NCBI GenBank assembly: GCA_015680685.1
Contig: MNCI01001992.1
Span: 166,624 to 230,623 of the forward strand
Source of the DNA: Gnetum montanum
Lineage: Eukaryota > Streptophyta > Gnetopsida > Gnetales > Gnetaceae
Length of the DNA stretch: 64,000 nucleotides
Direction: 5' to 3'
Shown here: positions 1 to 11,779 of the stretch, piece after piece
Layout: the number at the start of each line of letters is the position of its first letter
Numbering within the stretch: position 1 is the first letter of the stretch
Made by a program: the position numbers and the translations under genes
Notes under the pieces: model-generated
Databases searched by the model: none
What the model was told of the DNA's origin: nothing
Seen by the model: only the letters and a program-made list of their open reading frames with translations

Positions 1-121
1 TCAAAGTCAATCAATAGTTTGCATATCAATCATTTATTCCATACGAGTCCATTATTTTGTAAGAAACTTGTTCCTCATTTTGTTTAACTCAAGGATGAGT
101 TTTCATTCGGTCGTGGGGGTA
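1..121 (+). mobile_element. A1: 3' untranslated tail and polypurine tract of an Athila-like element
   Basis: This is the last internal segment of a plus-strand LTR retrotransposon whose body lies before the window. It ends in the purine-rich tract GTGGGGGTA (113-121) directly before the LTR. The segment resembles the matching part of A7 at about 62940-63039, including the phrase GAGTTTTCATTC. The tract would prime plus-strand DNA synthesis. Confidence 0.75.
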
Positions 122-992
122 TGATGAGTCATGATTTGCCTGGCTCTAATATTTGATATTAGAACCCCAATATTGGATGCCCAATATCAAGCCCCTAGAT
201 GCACTATTAGATATTTGATATTGGGGGGTATGGGCTAGCCTATAAATATAGCACTTGGGCACATGGTTTGGGTAATAGTTTTGCATTAGTTGTTCATAGT
301 TTTGTAAATAGAGTAGCTAAATTCTTGTAGTTTTATTTTGTAATTTTAGATAATAGTCAATGAGTGCCCATAGAGTGGATTTGAGTCAGTTGTATGAAGT
401 CTTATTTGACTAGAAATGTACCTGGACATATTCCATGAGTGGCAATAAGATCAAGATTGATTCTTATTCATTGCAACACTTTGACTTAGATTAGATTTAC
501 TTTCCATGTAATTTACTTTTCATGTACTTAGTTAATATTTACAATTTCATGCATGTTAATTAATTAAGCACATAAGTATGATCGCTTTAAGCATGCATAT
601 GACTCTTGGTAATCCCAGCGATGCTTAACGTTTGGTAACCTAGTAGCGTTATATGTGTTCCAGATGTACACAGGAAGTGGGATCGAATACTTATGTTAGG
701 GTAGTTAATTATTAATTAGCAATTAGATCAGCTGAATTGATTATAAATTGAGTTTCAACCTATTATTAATCATAGAACAATAAAATATAAAGTAATAAAA
801 ATCATATGCCTCATTCTAGACTAAACCATACATGACAAAGCTACCACTAGTCCAAGTGGGAAGACAGTGAACTATGATTAAGGCATAGCGATCTAGATGC
901 CACAACTAGTCCCATCCATGAAATTTGACCAAATCATGTAGGAATGCTTGTGATTTGTATGGTTGGGCATAGGGGTACCTCACTACTCATCA
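122..992 (+). repeat. 3' LTR of A1 (plus orientation)
   Basis: The LTR is about 871 bp, starts TGATGAG and ends CTCATCA, an imperfect 7-bp terminal inverted repeat. The U3 part holds palindromic ATATT/GATATT blocks (150-225) and a TATA box TATAAATATA at 241-250. The end carries the family block CATAGGGGTACC seen in all other LTRs here. It is the best intact reference for the LTR type that is split in A7. The left partner lies outside the window, so no target duplication can be tested. Confidence 0.85.
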
Positions 993-2236
993 TCAAGGTC
1001 ACAAGAAACAAAGGTGTTCTTCAAACAGGGTTTAGGTGGCTGCTAGTCTCCGGCAATACCAAGGCCCAAATACCTTCAAGTAGATTTAGTAGTTATGAAA
1101 CGAACTAAATGTGAGTATATGTTTGCTATTCTGAATATTGAAATCGTTGGGTTGTGTATGAAATTGTAATTGGCTATCATAAAAGAAATTCAACTAACTT
1201 TGTCAAATACTTTAAGTTGTTAAAGGTTCCTATTTTTTCAAGTCACTTAATCTATATAGTTCCTATAGTACATTACTTGTAACAAATAAAATTTCACAAA
1301 AATGTTTAAGCATAATTTTGTCAATCTACTCCTAATTTTTTCTAGACAAAAAATTCCACAAGAAAACTAAAAATAGAGCAAGATTCAACGGGTTTTAGAA
1401 AGAGAAAAGAAAAGAAAGCATATTTGTGTGGGATCTCAAATATTTAAGCAAGATAAATTAACATGAGGAAACACTTCACAATAAAGCTATTCCAATTCAA
1501 TCTATTACGAATTGTCAAAACCTTTGAGCTCAACAAAAAAATTCATAAAAGACATTTTATTTAACTACCAAAACACATTGTAAACAACATAGTACAAACT
1601 TCTATTTGGCTAGTTAAAATTGGTCAAGAATTGCAAACAATAGAACTTCCAAAAAAATTTGACAATTTCAACATTACAATATTAAGGCAATAAGCTTTAA
1701 AATAAGAAGCTCTTTCAGTCATTTCAAAGTATCAAAGACTTTCTAGATTCTCTAAACTCAAAGAGACAATTTCTTTAAGACATTACTATTAATGTGCTCA
1801 AGATGTTTTTTGACAACATAAGCTCTTATATGGCAATCCTTAATAGAAGTCTAATATTGCACTAAAATAAAGCTATAAAAGCAACCTAGAAAAATCCCAA
1901 AATTAAATGTCAAGCACAATACTATCGAAATCATTAACTAAGTAATTAAAAACAAAATGGGAAGAAATGAACTCACAAGATTAAAACAAAGTAGCTAAAT
2001 TGATGTTTTTAACAAGCCATTGCCCGATAGGCCTCCTTTCAAATTCTACCCTTGAAGCCCTTATATAGTGACCTTGGAGTAACAATTATCATGAGAATTT
2101 TAAGCCACATTTGGCAATGACAACTTCTCATCATATACAAATATTTCAAATTGCACAAATGCTCAGTCGGTACATGACTAAACGCTAACCACGTTAGCAA
2201 GGTTAGAGAACGATATATGACTTTAAAAATGGAAAG
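993..2236. other. Non-genic AT-rich stretch
   Basis: I see no convincing coding region, RNA gene or repeat boundary here. It follows the A1 LTR directly and is strongly AT-rich with scattered stop codons. It may be old, unrecognisable transposon or flanking DNA. Confidence 0.4.
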
Positions 2237-2880
2237 TTGATTTATATCTTAATAATAGCTGCTTATTGCACATCCCAGATGATGAATTTTATTTTTTACC
2301 CCGCCAAAGTTAAAAATCCAACATTTCCGTTAATGGACTTCTCCCGAACTCATCATGCCAAGCGTCAGCCTCCGGCCATTGCCATCGGACACATAATGCT
2401 ACTTCTGCCACTCGTGCCTTGCTCGTCTTCCATGCCTTCACTGCTGAAGCTGTTTCCGTTCATTTAGTTTTTGTTGCTCCAATCCAAAACATGTCTGTGA
2501 TGCCGCTAACTTCTTTTCTTAGAATTCGAAGGTACGAAGATAACGGTGGGGTTCAGCTTCAGTAGTGGAGATCTAGACAGTGTGTACAGGAGCAGAGGTA
2601 GGTTTTTGTTTTTGATGGAAAACCCACCGAGGATATCGTCCTTTCCCTGCATGATAGCGGCGACTGACAGCGCCTTGAATCCCTTTATGACGGCCACCAT
2701 TTGTTCCTGCTGCCTGGATGAAGCAGAGGAGCTTTCCCTGCAAACGCCAGACCATAATAACCTTTTTCGGTTTTCCATGGTTTCTGGTACCAGAGTGAGA
2801 AGATTGAGAAGGCGTGTTGTCCATTTGCTAAGAAGCCACAGTGATACATGGGTTCATAAAATCATGAACAAATTCAATGC
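2237..2880 (-). other. GC-richer stretch with short ORFs, not assigned
   Basis: Base composition changes from very AT-rich to mixed here, and short ORFs open on both strands. The most gene-like is on the minus strand at 2506-2778 (90 codons), with a Ser/Gln-rich start and a hydrophobic end. I recognise no family. It adjoins the PPR-like relic and may be part of the same dead gene. The opposite-strand ORF at 2546-3082 overlaps it and is probably a shadow. Confidence 0.3.
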
Positions 2881-3110
2881 CCTGGTATGCCAACACTGGG
2901 TAATCCTGCAACCATGGCATGTACCATTTTTACATTCTGCACATATCCTAAAATCACGGCATTCCAATAACCCAAATTTTCATAGGTATTTGTCGAATTC
3001 AATGGTGGCCTCATCAGTTTGCCCATTTTGTGCAAAGCCTGTTAAAATTATAATCCAGAGCACTGTCCGATTTTTTAAATGATCCTTGCTTACAGAATGT
3101 GTATTTCAAT
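2881..3110 (-). pseudogene. Relic of a pentatricopeptide-repeat (PPR) gene
   Basis: Two short minus-strand stretches read like consecutive PPR helices. One is WIIILTGFAQNGQTDEA and the next is GYWNAVILGYVQN, matching the plant pattern of a Trp/Asn-rich helix, then GY/GF-QNG, then a D/E-EA turn. They lie in slightly different frames and stops break both ends, so this is a decayed fragment. PPR proteins normally bind organellar RNA; no such function is expected from this remnant. With only two motifs the call is tentative. Confidence 0.45.
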
Positions 3111-3545
3111 GTCCAACGGTGCATTATTTGACTTATCAAATTGTTAAAAAAACTGGTCTTTTGCTTAGCATCATGATCCTTTAAAGTGTTAGGTTTACAC
3201 ACTTCAACAAATTTGATCTGATCACCCTTACGTGTATGCCATCAACAACAACCTCATATTTTAAACTTTGAGGTTTTTGTTCATTGATTTTCCCTCATTA
3301 TCTTTCATATTTCTATCATGTTCTCTACCATTGGCCTAATTCTTATCTTACAATGGCCAATAATAATTTAAAAATAAATTAGATAATTTTAATTCTCAGC
3401 AATATTTCATAAAATCTACTTCATGAGAAGGTATAAATGTGTCAACAAATTAATGATCACCAATGAGGAATGTGCAGCATTAGATTGATTTTTTTTCTTG
3501 GTGCTAACATTTCAAATGAGAGAGCTTATTAGATGGCACCAAATC
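3111..3545. other. Non-genic stretch before the chromovirus fragment
   Basis: AT-rich sequence with no recognisable coding content. Somewhere here the chromovirus 5' part was lost, because recognisable RT begins only at about 3546. Confidence 0.4.
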
Positions 3546-4324
3546 AATAGGCTAAATTGCAAAGAAAACTAGAGGAGTTACAAATGGCCTCATGAAAAAA
3601 TCCATTTCATCTCGTGCAATTCTAGTAGTGCTAGGGCCAAAGATGGACGACAGTGAATGGAGGATGTGTATTGATTCTAAGGCAATGAACAAGATAACAA
3701 TGAGGTAAAGGTTTCTTCTTCCAACGATGCATGATATCCTTGACGTCCTTATCAATGCTAAAACTTTTAGCAAAATTGATTTGAAGAGTGGTTACCATCA
3801 AATCAAAATTGACCCTAGAAATGAGTGGAAGATAGCTTTCAAGAGACTAGATGAATTTTTTGAGTGGTTGGTTATGCCATTTGGGCTAACAAATGCACCT
3901 ACTACATTCATGAGATTGTTGCATGATGTATTGAAGAACTTGATTGGTAAGTGTTGTATTGTCTTTTTTGATGATATTTTGGTGTATAGCTCCAATGAGG
4001 AAGAGCTTTGAAATCACTTGAGGATGATGTGTCTTAATTTGGATGAGCTATAGTTGGTGATCAATGTGAAGAAAAGTCATTTCTTCAAGAGGGAAATCAC
4101 ATATTTGGGGCATGTGATTTCTAAAACTCAAATTCAGATGGAAGCTACCAAGGTGAAGGCTATTAGGAATTGACAAACTCCTAACAATGTTGGGGAGGTA
4201 AGATCATTCCTTGCTTTAGTAGGTTTTTATAGATGGTTCACCAAAAATTTTAGTGGTATTTCATAGCCTATGTTTGCTTTGTTGAAGAAAAATAAAGATC
4301 TCAAGTGAAATAATGAAACCCAAG
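3546..4324 (+). pseudogene. Chromovirus (Ty3/Gypsy) reverse transcriptase, 5'-truncated
   Basis: The plus-strand reading shows Ty3/Gypsy RT motifs in order: WRMCIDSKAMNKIT near 3660, SKIDLKSGYHQIKIDP (about 3768-3815), MPFGLTNAPTTF, then the catalytic box FFDDILVYS (about 3965-3990; usual YVDD/YFDD) and YLGHVIS. The DLKSGYHQI wording is chromovirus-like and unlike the Athila copies here. Several stops show it is dead. The reading stops at 4324 where A2 inserted and resumes at 17583 with RNase H, in the same strand and order. Gag, protease and the 5' LTR are not present on the left. Confidence 0.85.
4320..4324. repeat. Left target-site duplication of A2 (CCAAG)
   Basis: The five bases CCAAG directly before the A2 LTR match TCAAG directly after the other LTR at 17578-17582, with one C/T difference. 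Joining the flanks restores a continuous chromovirus reading. Confidence 0.75.
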
Positions 4325-5244
4325 TGATGAGCGGTTGAAGGTACCATACACCCAACCATATGAATCATGAAGTGTTCAACATGATCTGATCAAATTTTGT
4401 GGATGCTCTAGTGTTCAACATGTATTCACTAGGTCATTCATTATCTTCCCAATTACACTTATGATGCACAATGGTATGATTAAGTGTAATTGAGGCATAT
4501 GATTTTTATTATTTTATGTTTTATGGTCTGGTTCTTAAAGAGAGAGATGAAGTAAATCGAGAATTAATTTAATTTTACTATTTAACTAATCTCTAACTAG
4601 TCTTAACATAAGCATTTGGTCCCAATTTTTATACATGTCTTGAACCCACGTATCCACTGCTAGGTCACCAAGTGCTATGCTACTGGGTGAACTAAGTAAT
4701 AATGTTGTTGGGATTACCAAGTGAATACATGTTTACGCTCAAAGTGGTCGTACTTATGTGCTTAATTTATTTAGCTTATCTCACTTAATCACTTAATTAG
4801 CTTAATTACTATGGAGCAATAAATAAATAACTAAAAACATTAAATGCATGAATACAACATTTGAACTATCTAGAATGCTACAAGGTTTATCAAGAAGCTC
4901 ATCTTTATTTCTACACACATTGTTGTGCTTAGGTACAACAGTGCTCGAATAAAGATTTGTACACTGAATGACTCTTATTGCGGGCACTCGGGAAAATATC
5001 TTAACTTTTGAATGCAAAAACTGCAAGATTTCAGCTACTATTATGACTTGATGTCTCATAAACATGGTTGGAAGCTTGTATTTATAGTTTTTTTTGCAAT
5101 AGGACTATGTTGATGGGGCCCTGTAGATGTAGTAAATGCTATGTCAACATGGCCCCATCAACAGGGCAACACCATGTAAATGGGGCCTTGTCAACGAGGT
5201 TGCGTCAGTAGGGGCCCATTGACACAACATTTTGACGCTTATCA
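4325..5244 (-). repeat. 3' LTR of A2
   Basis: Starts TGATGAG and ends CTTATCA (canonical CTCATCA with one transition). On the minus strand, U3 carries several GGCCCCAT...AAC blocks (5110-5225) just upstream of a TATA box (CTATAAAT, about 5079-5086). It shares the block ending in GAGGCATATGATTTTT with the 5' copy at 16694-17577. The 5' copy has extra sequence near 16790-16825, so the pair differ by indels as well as base changes. Confidence 0.88.
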
Positions 5245-5253
5245 TAACCCCAC
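5245..5253 (-). promoter_or_regulatory. Polypurine tract of A2
   Basis: On the minus strand this reads GTGGGGTTA directly before the LTR, the standard position for the plus-strand primer. Other copies have GTGGGGGTA or ATGGGGGTA. Confidence 0.75.
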
Positions 5254-5481
5254 AACTGAATGAAAACTTATCCTTGAGTTTCTTTCGAAAATTGAAAAGG
5301 TATGAAATTATTGATTGACTCTTAACAAAATAAACTAACATGACAAAACTAAGTGCTCGAGTGTACAAATCAACACATTACAAAAGCTTGTCATGTTCAT
5401 GACACAAAATTGAACACCATGACATGATAACTCAGAAATTGGACAACACATCCTTTGGTGACATGAAGATGGTTGAGAAGA

Positions 5482-8312
5482 TTAGACAATCCTAGGAAGT
5501 GGCTCTTGAGGTTTTGAATGACCTTCATTGGCTTTGGGTACATGTGGTGGTTGATGCAACTGTGGTTGTCCTGCTACCACTACAACCTTTGGTGGAAGGT
5601 GAAAAGCATCCAGTAATGCCTTCATCTTTTTCTCTTTACTCTAGGGATCATTCTTAGTCCATGCAACATCACCAATGTGGGTTGAAATGGGGATATCCCA
5701 TGGACAAGGCATTACTAGGAACATCTTCTTTACATTGACAAACCAAGTAGTGAACTATTTGCATTCAACATAGAATGCCCTTATTATGTTTTGTAGCTCT
5801 TGGTAGTTGTTCATCCTTTTGGCTAGGTTCTTAGTAGTAGATCTTTGATTAGTGTATTTACCCTTGAGAACTTTAAGTTTAGCATTTGCCACCACACACT
5901 TTTGCTTGGTATCTTTGTGATACTTGAACTAGGCCTCGTACAACAAGTATGAGCTAGCCATCTACTTCTCTAATTTTAACCACCACCATCTGGTAGTCAA
6001 CATGGCTAGATTGACATATCAGAGATTAGTGAGCTTCATATATTCTATTGTCTCCTGAATTTGCAACTCCTTAATGTTGATTTCTACCTTCTTGTAGGCA
6101 TCTATCCCATCAATGATAGGCTGCCACAATTCTCTTCCTTGCTAGAGTTGTTAGAGGATTTCATTCACTTTTTCCTTCACTAATTAATTTTTTTTTCATT
6201 CACTTTCTTTTGTAGATTAACCTATTCTATGTAATGATCCTTGACTCTCTCAAATTTGAGAGCCTATGATTTCTAGGTGACTACCTCAATTGCAAGTTTT
6301 TGGCAAAGGGCATAGACCTCCTACATGGATAGGTTTCTATTCTCTATTGCCAATCTCCTTAGTTCTATGTTTTCTTTGGCCAGTTGCTCTGGCTATTGAT
6401 GGATAAATTTGGTTAATTGTTGTTTGTGCTCATCAACATTCCATAGGCGATGGTTCTTAGTAGTCAACTATACATTCTTCTGGTGGGTCTGATCCAAGGC
6501 CTTTTAAATTTTTTGCTATGTGGCCTCTACCAAGGATTGATAGAACACCACAGTTTCCATTACACCCTCAACCCCTTTTAGTTTAGTTAAAGCTATCCAA
6601 TAGCTTCATCTCTTGTTAATGCTGGGTTGAGAAATGTAGGATCAGCAATCTAGACTCTTAATTCAGCAACCTTAGTAGCCAAGCATTCATTCATCTCCTT
6701 GGATGTTTCAAGTTGCCCCTTCAAGATGATATTCTTGCACCTTGCCTCTAGTAGCTTTGATTGGGTTGCAATAATATTGTTTGGAAAGTCAAAGACATCC
6801 ATAAGTGATTGCTCGGTTCCTATCAGTTGGTCCAGTAGTTCTTCATGTTGTGCTACATTTATCTTGTGATTCCTATGGACATCTACACATCCTTGAGTGT
6901 AGTGATGTCTAGTGTAGATGCTGCATGTGCATTAAGCATGTTGGCAATTTGATCAACAACCACCTCTATTGCTATCTCCTACCCTTGGTGTTACATGACC
7001 AATACTATTGCTCCCTCACCTTCCTTTAAGTACATCGAGAAGGTTGTAGCATTTCCAAAGATTTCTAGGAGTGACTATTATTCTACAATAGATACCATGA
7101 CCTCTCTAGTGCTAGGATTTGACCTCACACAAAATTATGTTCTTTGGGCTGAGAAAATAGATCCACATCCATCCACCAAGATGATTGTTTGTGCCATCCC
7201 ATTTAGGTGACTCATTGTTGGTCTATACATAGATGGGTCCCTGTCACTCATGCCTGCTTGTTGATCTTGTTCACTCAAGAGCCATTCTTGGTATTTTTGC
7301 AATCATTGGACTATTACAGTAATGTCTAGCATAGTTGTTTAAGTGCTAGGTGGAGGTGGTGGTTGCTGCTCCTCTTCTTGAATGGTAGTTGCAGGTGTCT
7401 TGTCTTTCATCATCTCCACCCAGTTAGTAGCCATAGCATGCTTGATAGCATTGTTGGTATAATGGACTATTCCTCCCCTTCGATAGAGTTTTTTGATGAG
7501 GCATGGGAAGGGGAGTGCTTTCCTTCTATGTTTATTTTCTTTAAACCACTTCTCTATCTCTAGATAGATTAGCTATAGAAGGTTGATAGGTAATCTCCCA
7601 CTTAGCATGGCACATGCTTAGGTAGAAAAGGTGGTGATTTTGCTTGGCCTTACTATGGGATTGAGGTGGAAGGCCACAATCTTTTAGTGGATCCTTTCTA
7701 CCGGTGTGAGCATGCCAAACTCCTTGCGGTCAATGCCATAGCACCATCACATCCATTCTTTCTTGATGTTGGAATCTACCTGGATTGGAATCTTAGCAAG
7801 AATTACCCCTATTTTTGGCTTGCATTGATTGGGACATTGAGATGTTATTGATTTTTACTATTGATTTGGCTTTCTTGTTGTTCTAGAATAGGAATGTCTC
7901 TCCCATATACCACTTCCTAGTGGAAGTGATGATTGGCCATATGGGAGAGGCCTTTAGTTGGTCCTATACTTCTTTTGGTGCTTGCCTTAGGAAAGGGCCA
8001 AAGTTGAACTCCTAGAGCAGTATTTTTTGGACCTCCTTCAATCTAATCTAATTTAGGCAAGCTTCTATCAAGGTCACCTCAAGATTTGCTTGTTGAGCTA
8101 GTGCATCATCCTAATGGGAGTGTTATGTTGTTGTTGCTAGTTCTGAAATTTGTTGGATAGATTCCACCTCTACCTCTTTCCTAAGAGGACTTATGGTGTT
8201 GGTTGCAAGTGGTTCTTATTGGGCTTGTTCTTGGCCCCTCCCCATTCTAGGCCATTTCTTCCTTGGTTGAGATGATCCTGCTTCCTGTGTGTGCTTCTCT
8301 TTTGATGCAATC
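5482..8312 (-). pseudogene. A2 third ORF (env position), decayed
   Basis: A colinear relative of the A4 third ORF (40407-43173), placed between integrase and the 3' LTR. The start codon position reads ATT instead of ATG, directly after a TGACTGTAG that looks like a splice acceptor. The end reads KPQEPLPRIV then stop, like the Pro-rich end in A3 and A4. Many stops break it. Shared blocks with A4 include the CATGGACAAGG region near 5698 and the middle section near 7360-7560. I see no signal peptide or transmembrane run, so calling it envelope is unsupported. In Athila elements an ORF in this position is common and usually of unknown function. Confidence 0.65.
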
Positions 8313-8689
8313 TACAGTCACAACACACCCATGGATTAGCAGATATAATGTGTAACTTTAAAGTTTTAAATACCTTCTCTCATTAGTTAGTTATACTGTG
8401 GCTAAGGTTGGACCCTGGAAGATTGATTATTTTATTAATTATTTATTATAAATTTCAATAGAGCTTGTTGAAAAGGTTTAACTCTTGTAATTTGGTGTTT
8501 AATAGTTGATTTCCTAATTAAACTATTGTGGGAGTTAGAAAAATGGAAAAAAAATTTCTATAGAAAAATGGCACATTTTTGGTCCCCACAATAAAGGGCT
8601 TACCTTTGGTAGTTACAGGGTTAAAGAATGGAGTGATTTGGATAAATGGTTAGGAAGTTATGGGCTTTGGAAGGTTCTAGGCTCTGAAA
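8313..8689 (-). other. Leader of the A2 third ORF with a polypurine-like block
   Basis: Non-coding leader of about 380 bases between the internal TATA box and the third-ORF start. It holds a decayed polypurine-like site (about 8578-8598, plus strand GGTCCCCACAATAAAG). This corresponds to the CCCCCACGACTAAG block at 43461-43480 in A4. Confidence 0.5.
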
Positions 8690-8850
8690 TTTGAAAAATT
8701 CCCTTGGTGTTTGTGAGAAAATGTAAAAATTTCCAAGTGTGGTTGCATATATATATAAAAATTTTTCACCATGTTGATAGGGCCTCATATACAAGGACAT
8801 ATATATGGGTTTTCTTTGTCAATAGGGCCTCATATACAGAGCCCATAGGC
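8690..8850 (-). promoter_or_regulatory. Internal U3-like promoter block of A2
   Basis: On the minus strand there are two direct copies of GTATATGAGGCCCTAT (about 8760-8840). The second runs into CAACATGG and then a TATATATATA box (8746-8755). The A2 LTR has the same arrangement: GGGCCCCATCAACATAG shortly before CTATAAAT. The block therefore looks like a copy of the element's own U3 core promoter placed about 440 bases upstream of the third ORF. A4 has an equivalent block carrying its own, different U3 motif. Confidence 0.55.
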
Positions 8851-10354
8851 AAAAAATTTGAAATTTGAATATCTTAAAAAATACAAGGAATTTTTCAATG
8901 AAATTGGGGTCCATGGAGTTCTAGAAAAGCCAAGAATATGATGAAATCATTGAAGAGGGGCTTTGAAAGATTAAAAATTGAAAAATTTGATGGAGAATGC
9001 TTTTATTAAACAAAATATGTAAAGAAGCATATGGTTTAATGTAGAAGATGGATGTATGAACGATTTTGATTACAAGAATGTCTAAGGATAAGGTACTTAA
9101 CAAACCCAACCACGAGATGTGCAAGTGGGTTCTCACCATAGCAAGCACATGACTTATTTTCCCTTGCATATCCTCAACTTAATTGGTTCATGGGCCCCAT
9201 AGGTGATTAATAGTTGTTGGAGTTAAGGACCAAAACCTGGAAGATGCTATCTAAGAATTCAAATATGTCAGACCATGACACGGAATAAAGAACATAGACT
9301 TTGGTAGTGAGATGAGTTATAGATGGCATAGATGAATGATGGAGAAGGTGGAATGGAATTCCAAACTGAGGTCATAAGAAGTCCCTTATGAAGTTTGTGT
9401 TTAAAATGACTTAAGAAGATCCATCCATAGTCTAAACCAAAACCAACCTCTTTTAGTGACTTCACATCACCACTCCAAGATCAATCCATCCCCTCGAGAC
9501 ACAAGAGTGCTCCCACAAAATAACCACTAATCCATGAAGAGAAGAAAAGAGAAGTAGGAAGTGAGAGAGGGCCTTAGTTAGAGGGGACCTTCAGGCATGG
9601 GCAACATATCATTCTAGTCTCATAACAAGTGCTTGTAGCCCATTTATTTGTCTAAGGGGTGCACTTTTCTTTATTTTTCCTTTTGGATGAGAACCACACC
9701 ATGCAAAGACTTTATTTGACTTCTTGTTATTGGTCAACATGGAATGGTAAGAAGTCTATGAAAACACTCGAGCACCCAAGTAAGTAGAAGAGTACAAAGA
9801 TTATTGAGTTCCCTTGAAGTCACACCCTATGCAAACCTTTGAATCTTTCCTATTCCAAAAACTACAAGGTCATGAATTTATTAAAAGTTTATTTAATAAA
9901 AGGGACCTCAAATTTTCAAAACAAGAAAAACCATAAAGTTTGTGGATGGTGGATGTTATGGACTCACTACCTATTCCTTGAATAAGAAATCATCACTTAG
10001 CCATTGGTACCAAAACTCAAAAAATAGAAACTAGACATTAGCATACAAAACATAAAGCATAAACCACCATAAGTAACAGCTACACCACCATTGTGTCCTA
10101 TTGGCACAAAGCATGTTTATTAGCAAAAATTTGAAAATCACACTCAAACAAAACAAAGTAAAATCTATGAGATAGTGTAAAATATCCAAGAAAGATTCAA
10201 ATGTACTAAAAATGGTGTAAAACAAAAAATGATGTAAAATAGGAAGAAGTTTTAAAATCAAAAGGGTGTAAAATAAATAACTTGCAAAATTAAAAATGTG
10301 AAAAATAAAAAATAGAAAAAATAAGGAGTCATATGGATGATTAGCTTGGATTTC
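8851..10354 (-). other. A2 non-coding region between pol and the internal promoter
   Basis: AT-rich sequence with no ORF I would defend; the minus ORF at 10031-10366 is low-complexity. It contains a block conserved in several copies, TGCAAGTGGGTTCTC (about 9120), also seen in A3 (22420), A5 (46585, inverted) and A7 (62040, inverted). A second shared block at 9590-9700 matches A3 23860-24010 and A6 50770-50890. The function of these blocks is unknown. Confidence 0.5.
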
Positions 10355-10377
10355 CATCTCCCCCATGACTAAGTTGG
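10355..10377 (-). promoter_or_regulatory. Second polypurine-like site of A2, after pol
   Basis: The minus strand reads CCAACTTAGTCATGGGGGAG, close to the terminal tract and its left context (TTCATTCAGTCGTGGGGGTA). The same block follows integrase in A3 (24611), A5 (45401) and A6 (51450). It could act as an extra plus-strand primer. Confidence 0.5.
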
Positions 10378-10559
10378 AAGGAGGAGATCTGAAAAATTGA
10401 GTGTGGTCATTTGTATGTTGATGTATTTATTGCACTAGCTTGCATGGGCTCATGGAAAAGCTTTAATTATTGGATGTTGACTAACTACTTTTTATTTGGG
10501 TTCTTAGGTTTGTATATGATCATGGCCCCAGAAGAAAAGGGTTTGTCAATTATATAAGG

Positions 10560-11560
10560 TCCCTTCCACAATGTTTGAAACCTTGTTTTCTAAGATACAT
10601 GTGGGGGTTCTAGTAGAGAACCTTATCTTCTGGTTGAAATTTCATTTTCTATATTCTAAGGTCATGTCATTATTTTTTGTATGCTATGTGCACTCATTCA
10701 AAGATAGGGCCAATAATTTATTTTCATCTAGCACATTCAAGTTGACCAATCTTTCTCTTTGTGCTAGGCTCAGGGCAAGGTCTAGGTCATAGGCTATTGA
10801 AAGTGCATAGAGCTTGGATTGAATCGAGATCATTGGAAGTTTGCCATATATTAACTCATAGGGAGAGTATCCAATAGGAAGTTTTTATGTTAAGAGGTAG
10901 GCCCAAATGACATCATTGAGTTTTATGCTCCAGTCTCTCCTATATTTGCTTATGGTTCTTATTAGGATCTTTGTAATCTCTCTATTGGTGACTTTTGCTT
11001 GATTGTTGGCTTGGGGGTGATAGGGTGTTGTTAATTTATGTTCAACCCCTAAGTGTTACATAAGTTTTCAAAAAGTGGTACCTATAAAATGAGTTCAATC
11101 ATTAGAAATAAGTGCACATGTCATCCCAAACCTATTTACAACATTTTGTTGTACAAATCAAGTAGTAGTGGATGATGTATAGTTAGTGATGGCTGTTGCT
11201 TCTACCCATTTGGTGTAGTAGTCAATTGCTACGATGATATACACCTTTCCATTGGACATGGATGTGATGGGACCCATGAAGTTTATGCCTCATATGTTAA
11301 AGGGCTCTAGTGGTTAAATCCACTGTTGAGGGTCCTCCATTTGAGTAGTCATCCCACCATCTCTTTGATAGCATTCACAAGATTGGACAAATTGGTGGGC
11401 ATCCCTGAAGATTGTAGGCTAATGGTATCCTACCATTAGGATTTTTATGGTCGTACATCTTCCTACATAGTGGCCTCTACAAGGATCTTCGTAAGCATTG
11501 CAGAGAATGCACAATTGATCCACATTAGGAACATACCAATGAACCAGGCCATCAATGCAC
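10560..11560 (-). pseudogene. A2 integrase
   Basis: Minus-strand integrase core, readable although interrupted by stops. The stretch after the first catalytic Asp reads IDYYTKWVEATAIT, followed by VVNRFGMTCALIS around the second Asp region, then HKLTTPYHPQAN before the glutamate region. The zinc-binding N-terminus lies near 11380-11560. It matches A3 24723-25900 and A5 44400-45330 closely. Integrase would join element DNA to the host chromosome; this copy cannot, given its stops. Confidence 0.85.
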
Positions 11561-11779
11561 ACCTTGTAAAGATGTATGTTGACTTCCATGAAGTACTTTT
11601 CCCAGTGAAGAAACTATTGTTTTTTCCTAAAGTCCAAATCTTGTGGAATCTCCTAAGTGAGAAGGTAAGTGAGAATGACATCATACCATTTTAATTCAGT
11701 GGGAATTTTGCCATTTATTACTCCTATAAAGAGAAGTTCATCTGGAAATTGATTAGAGAGCAGACTCTCCTCTTCTTTA

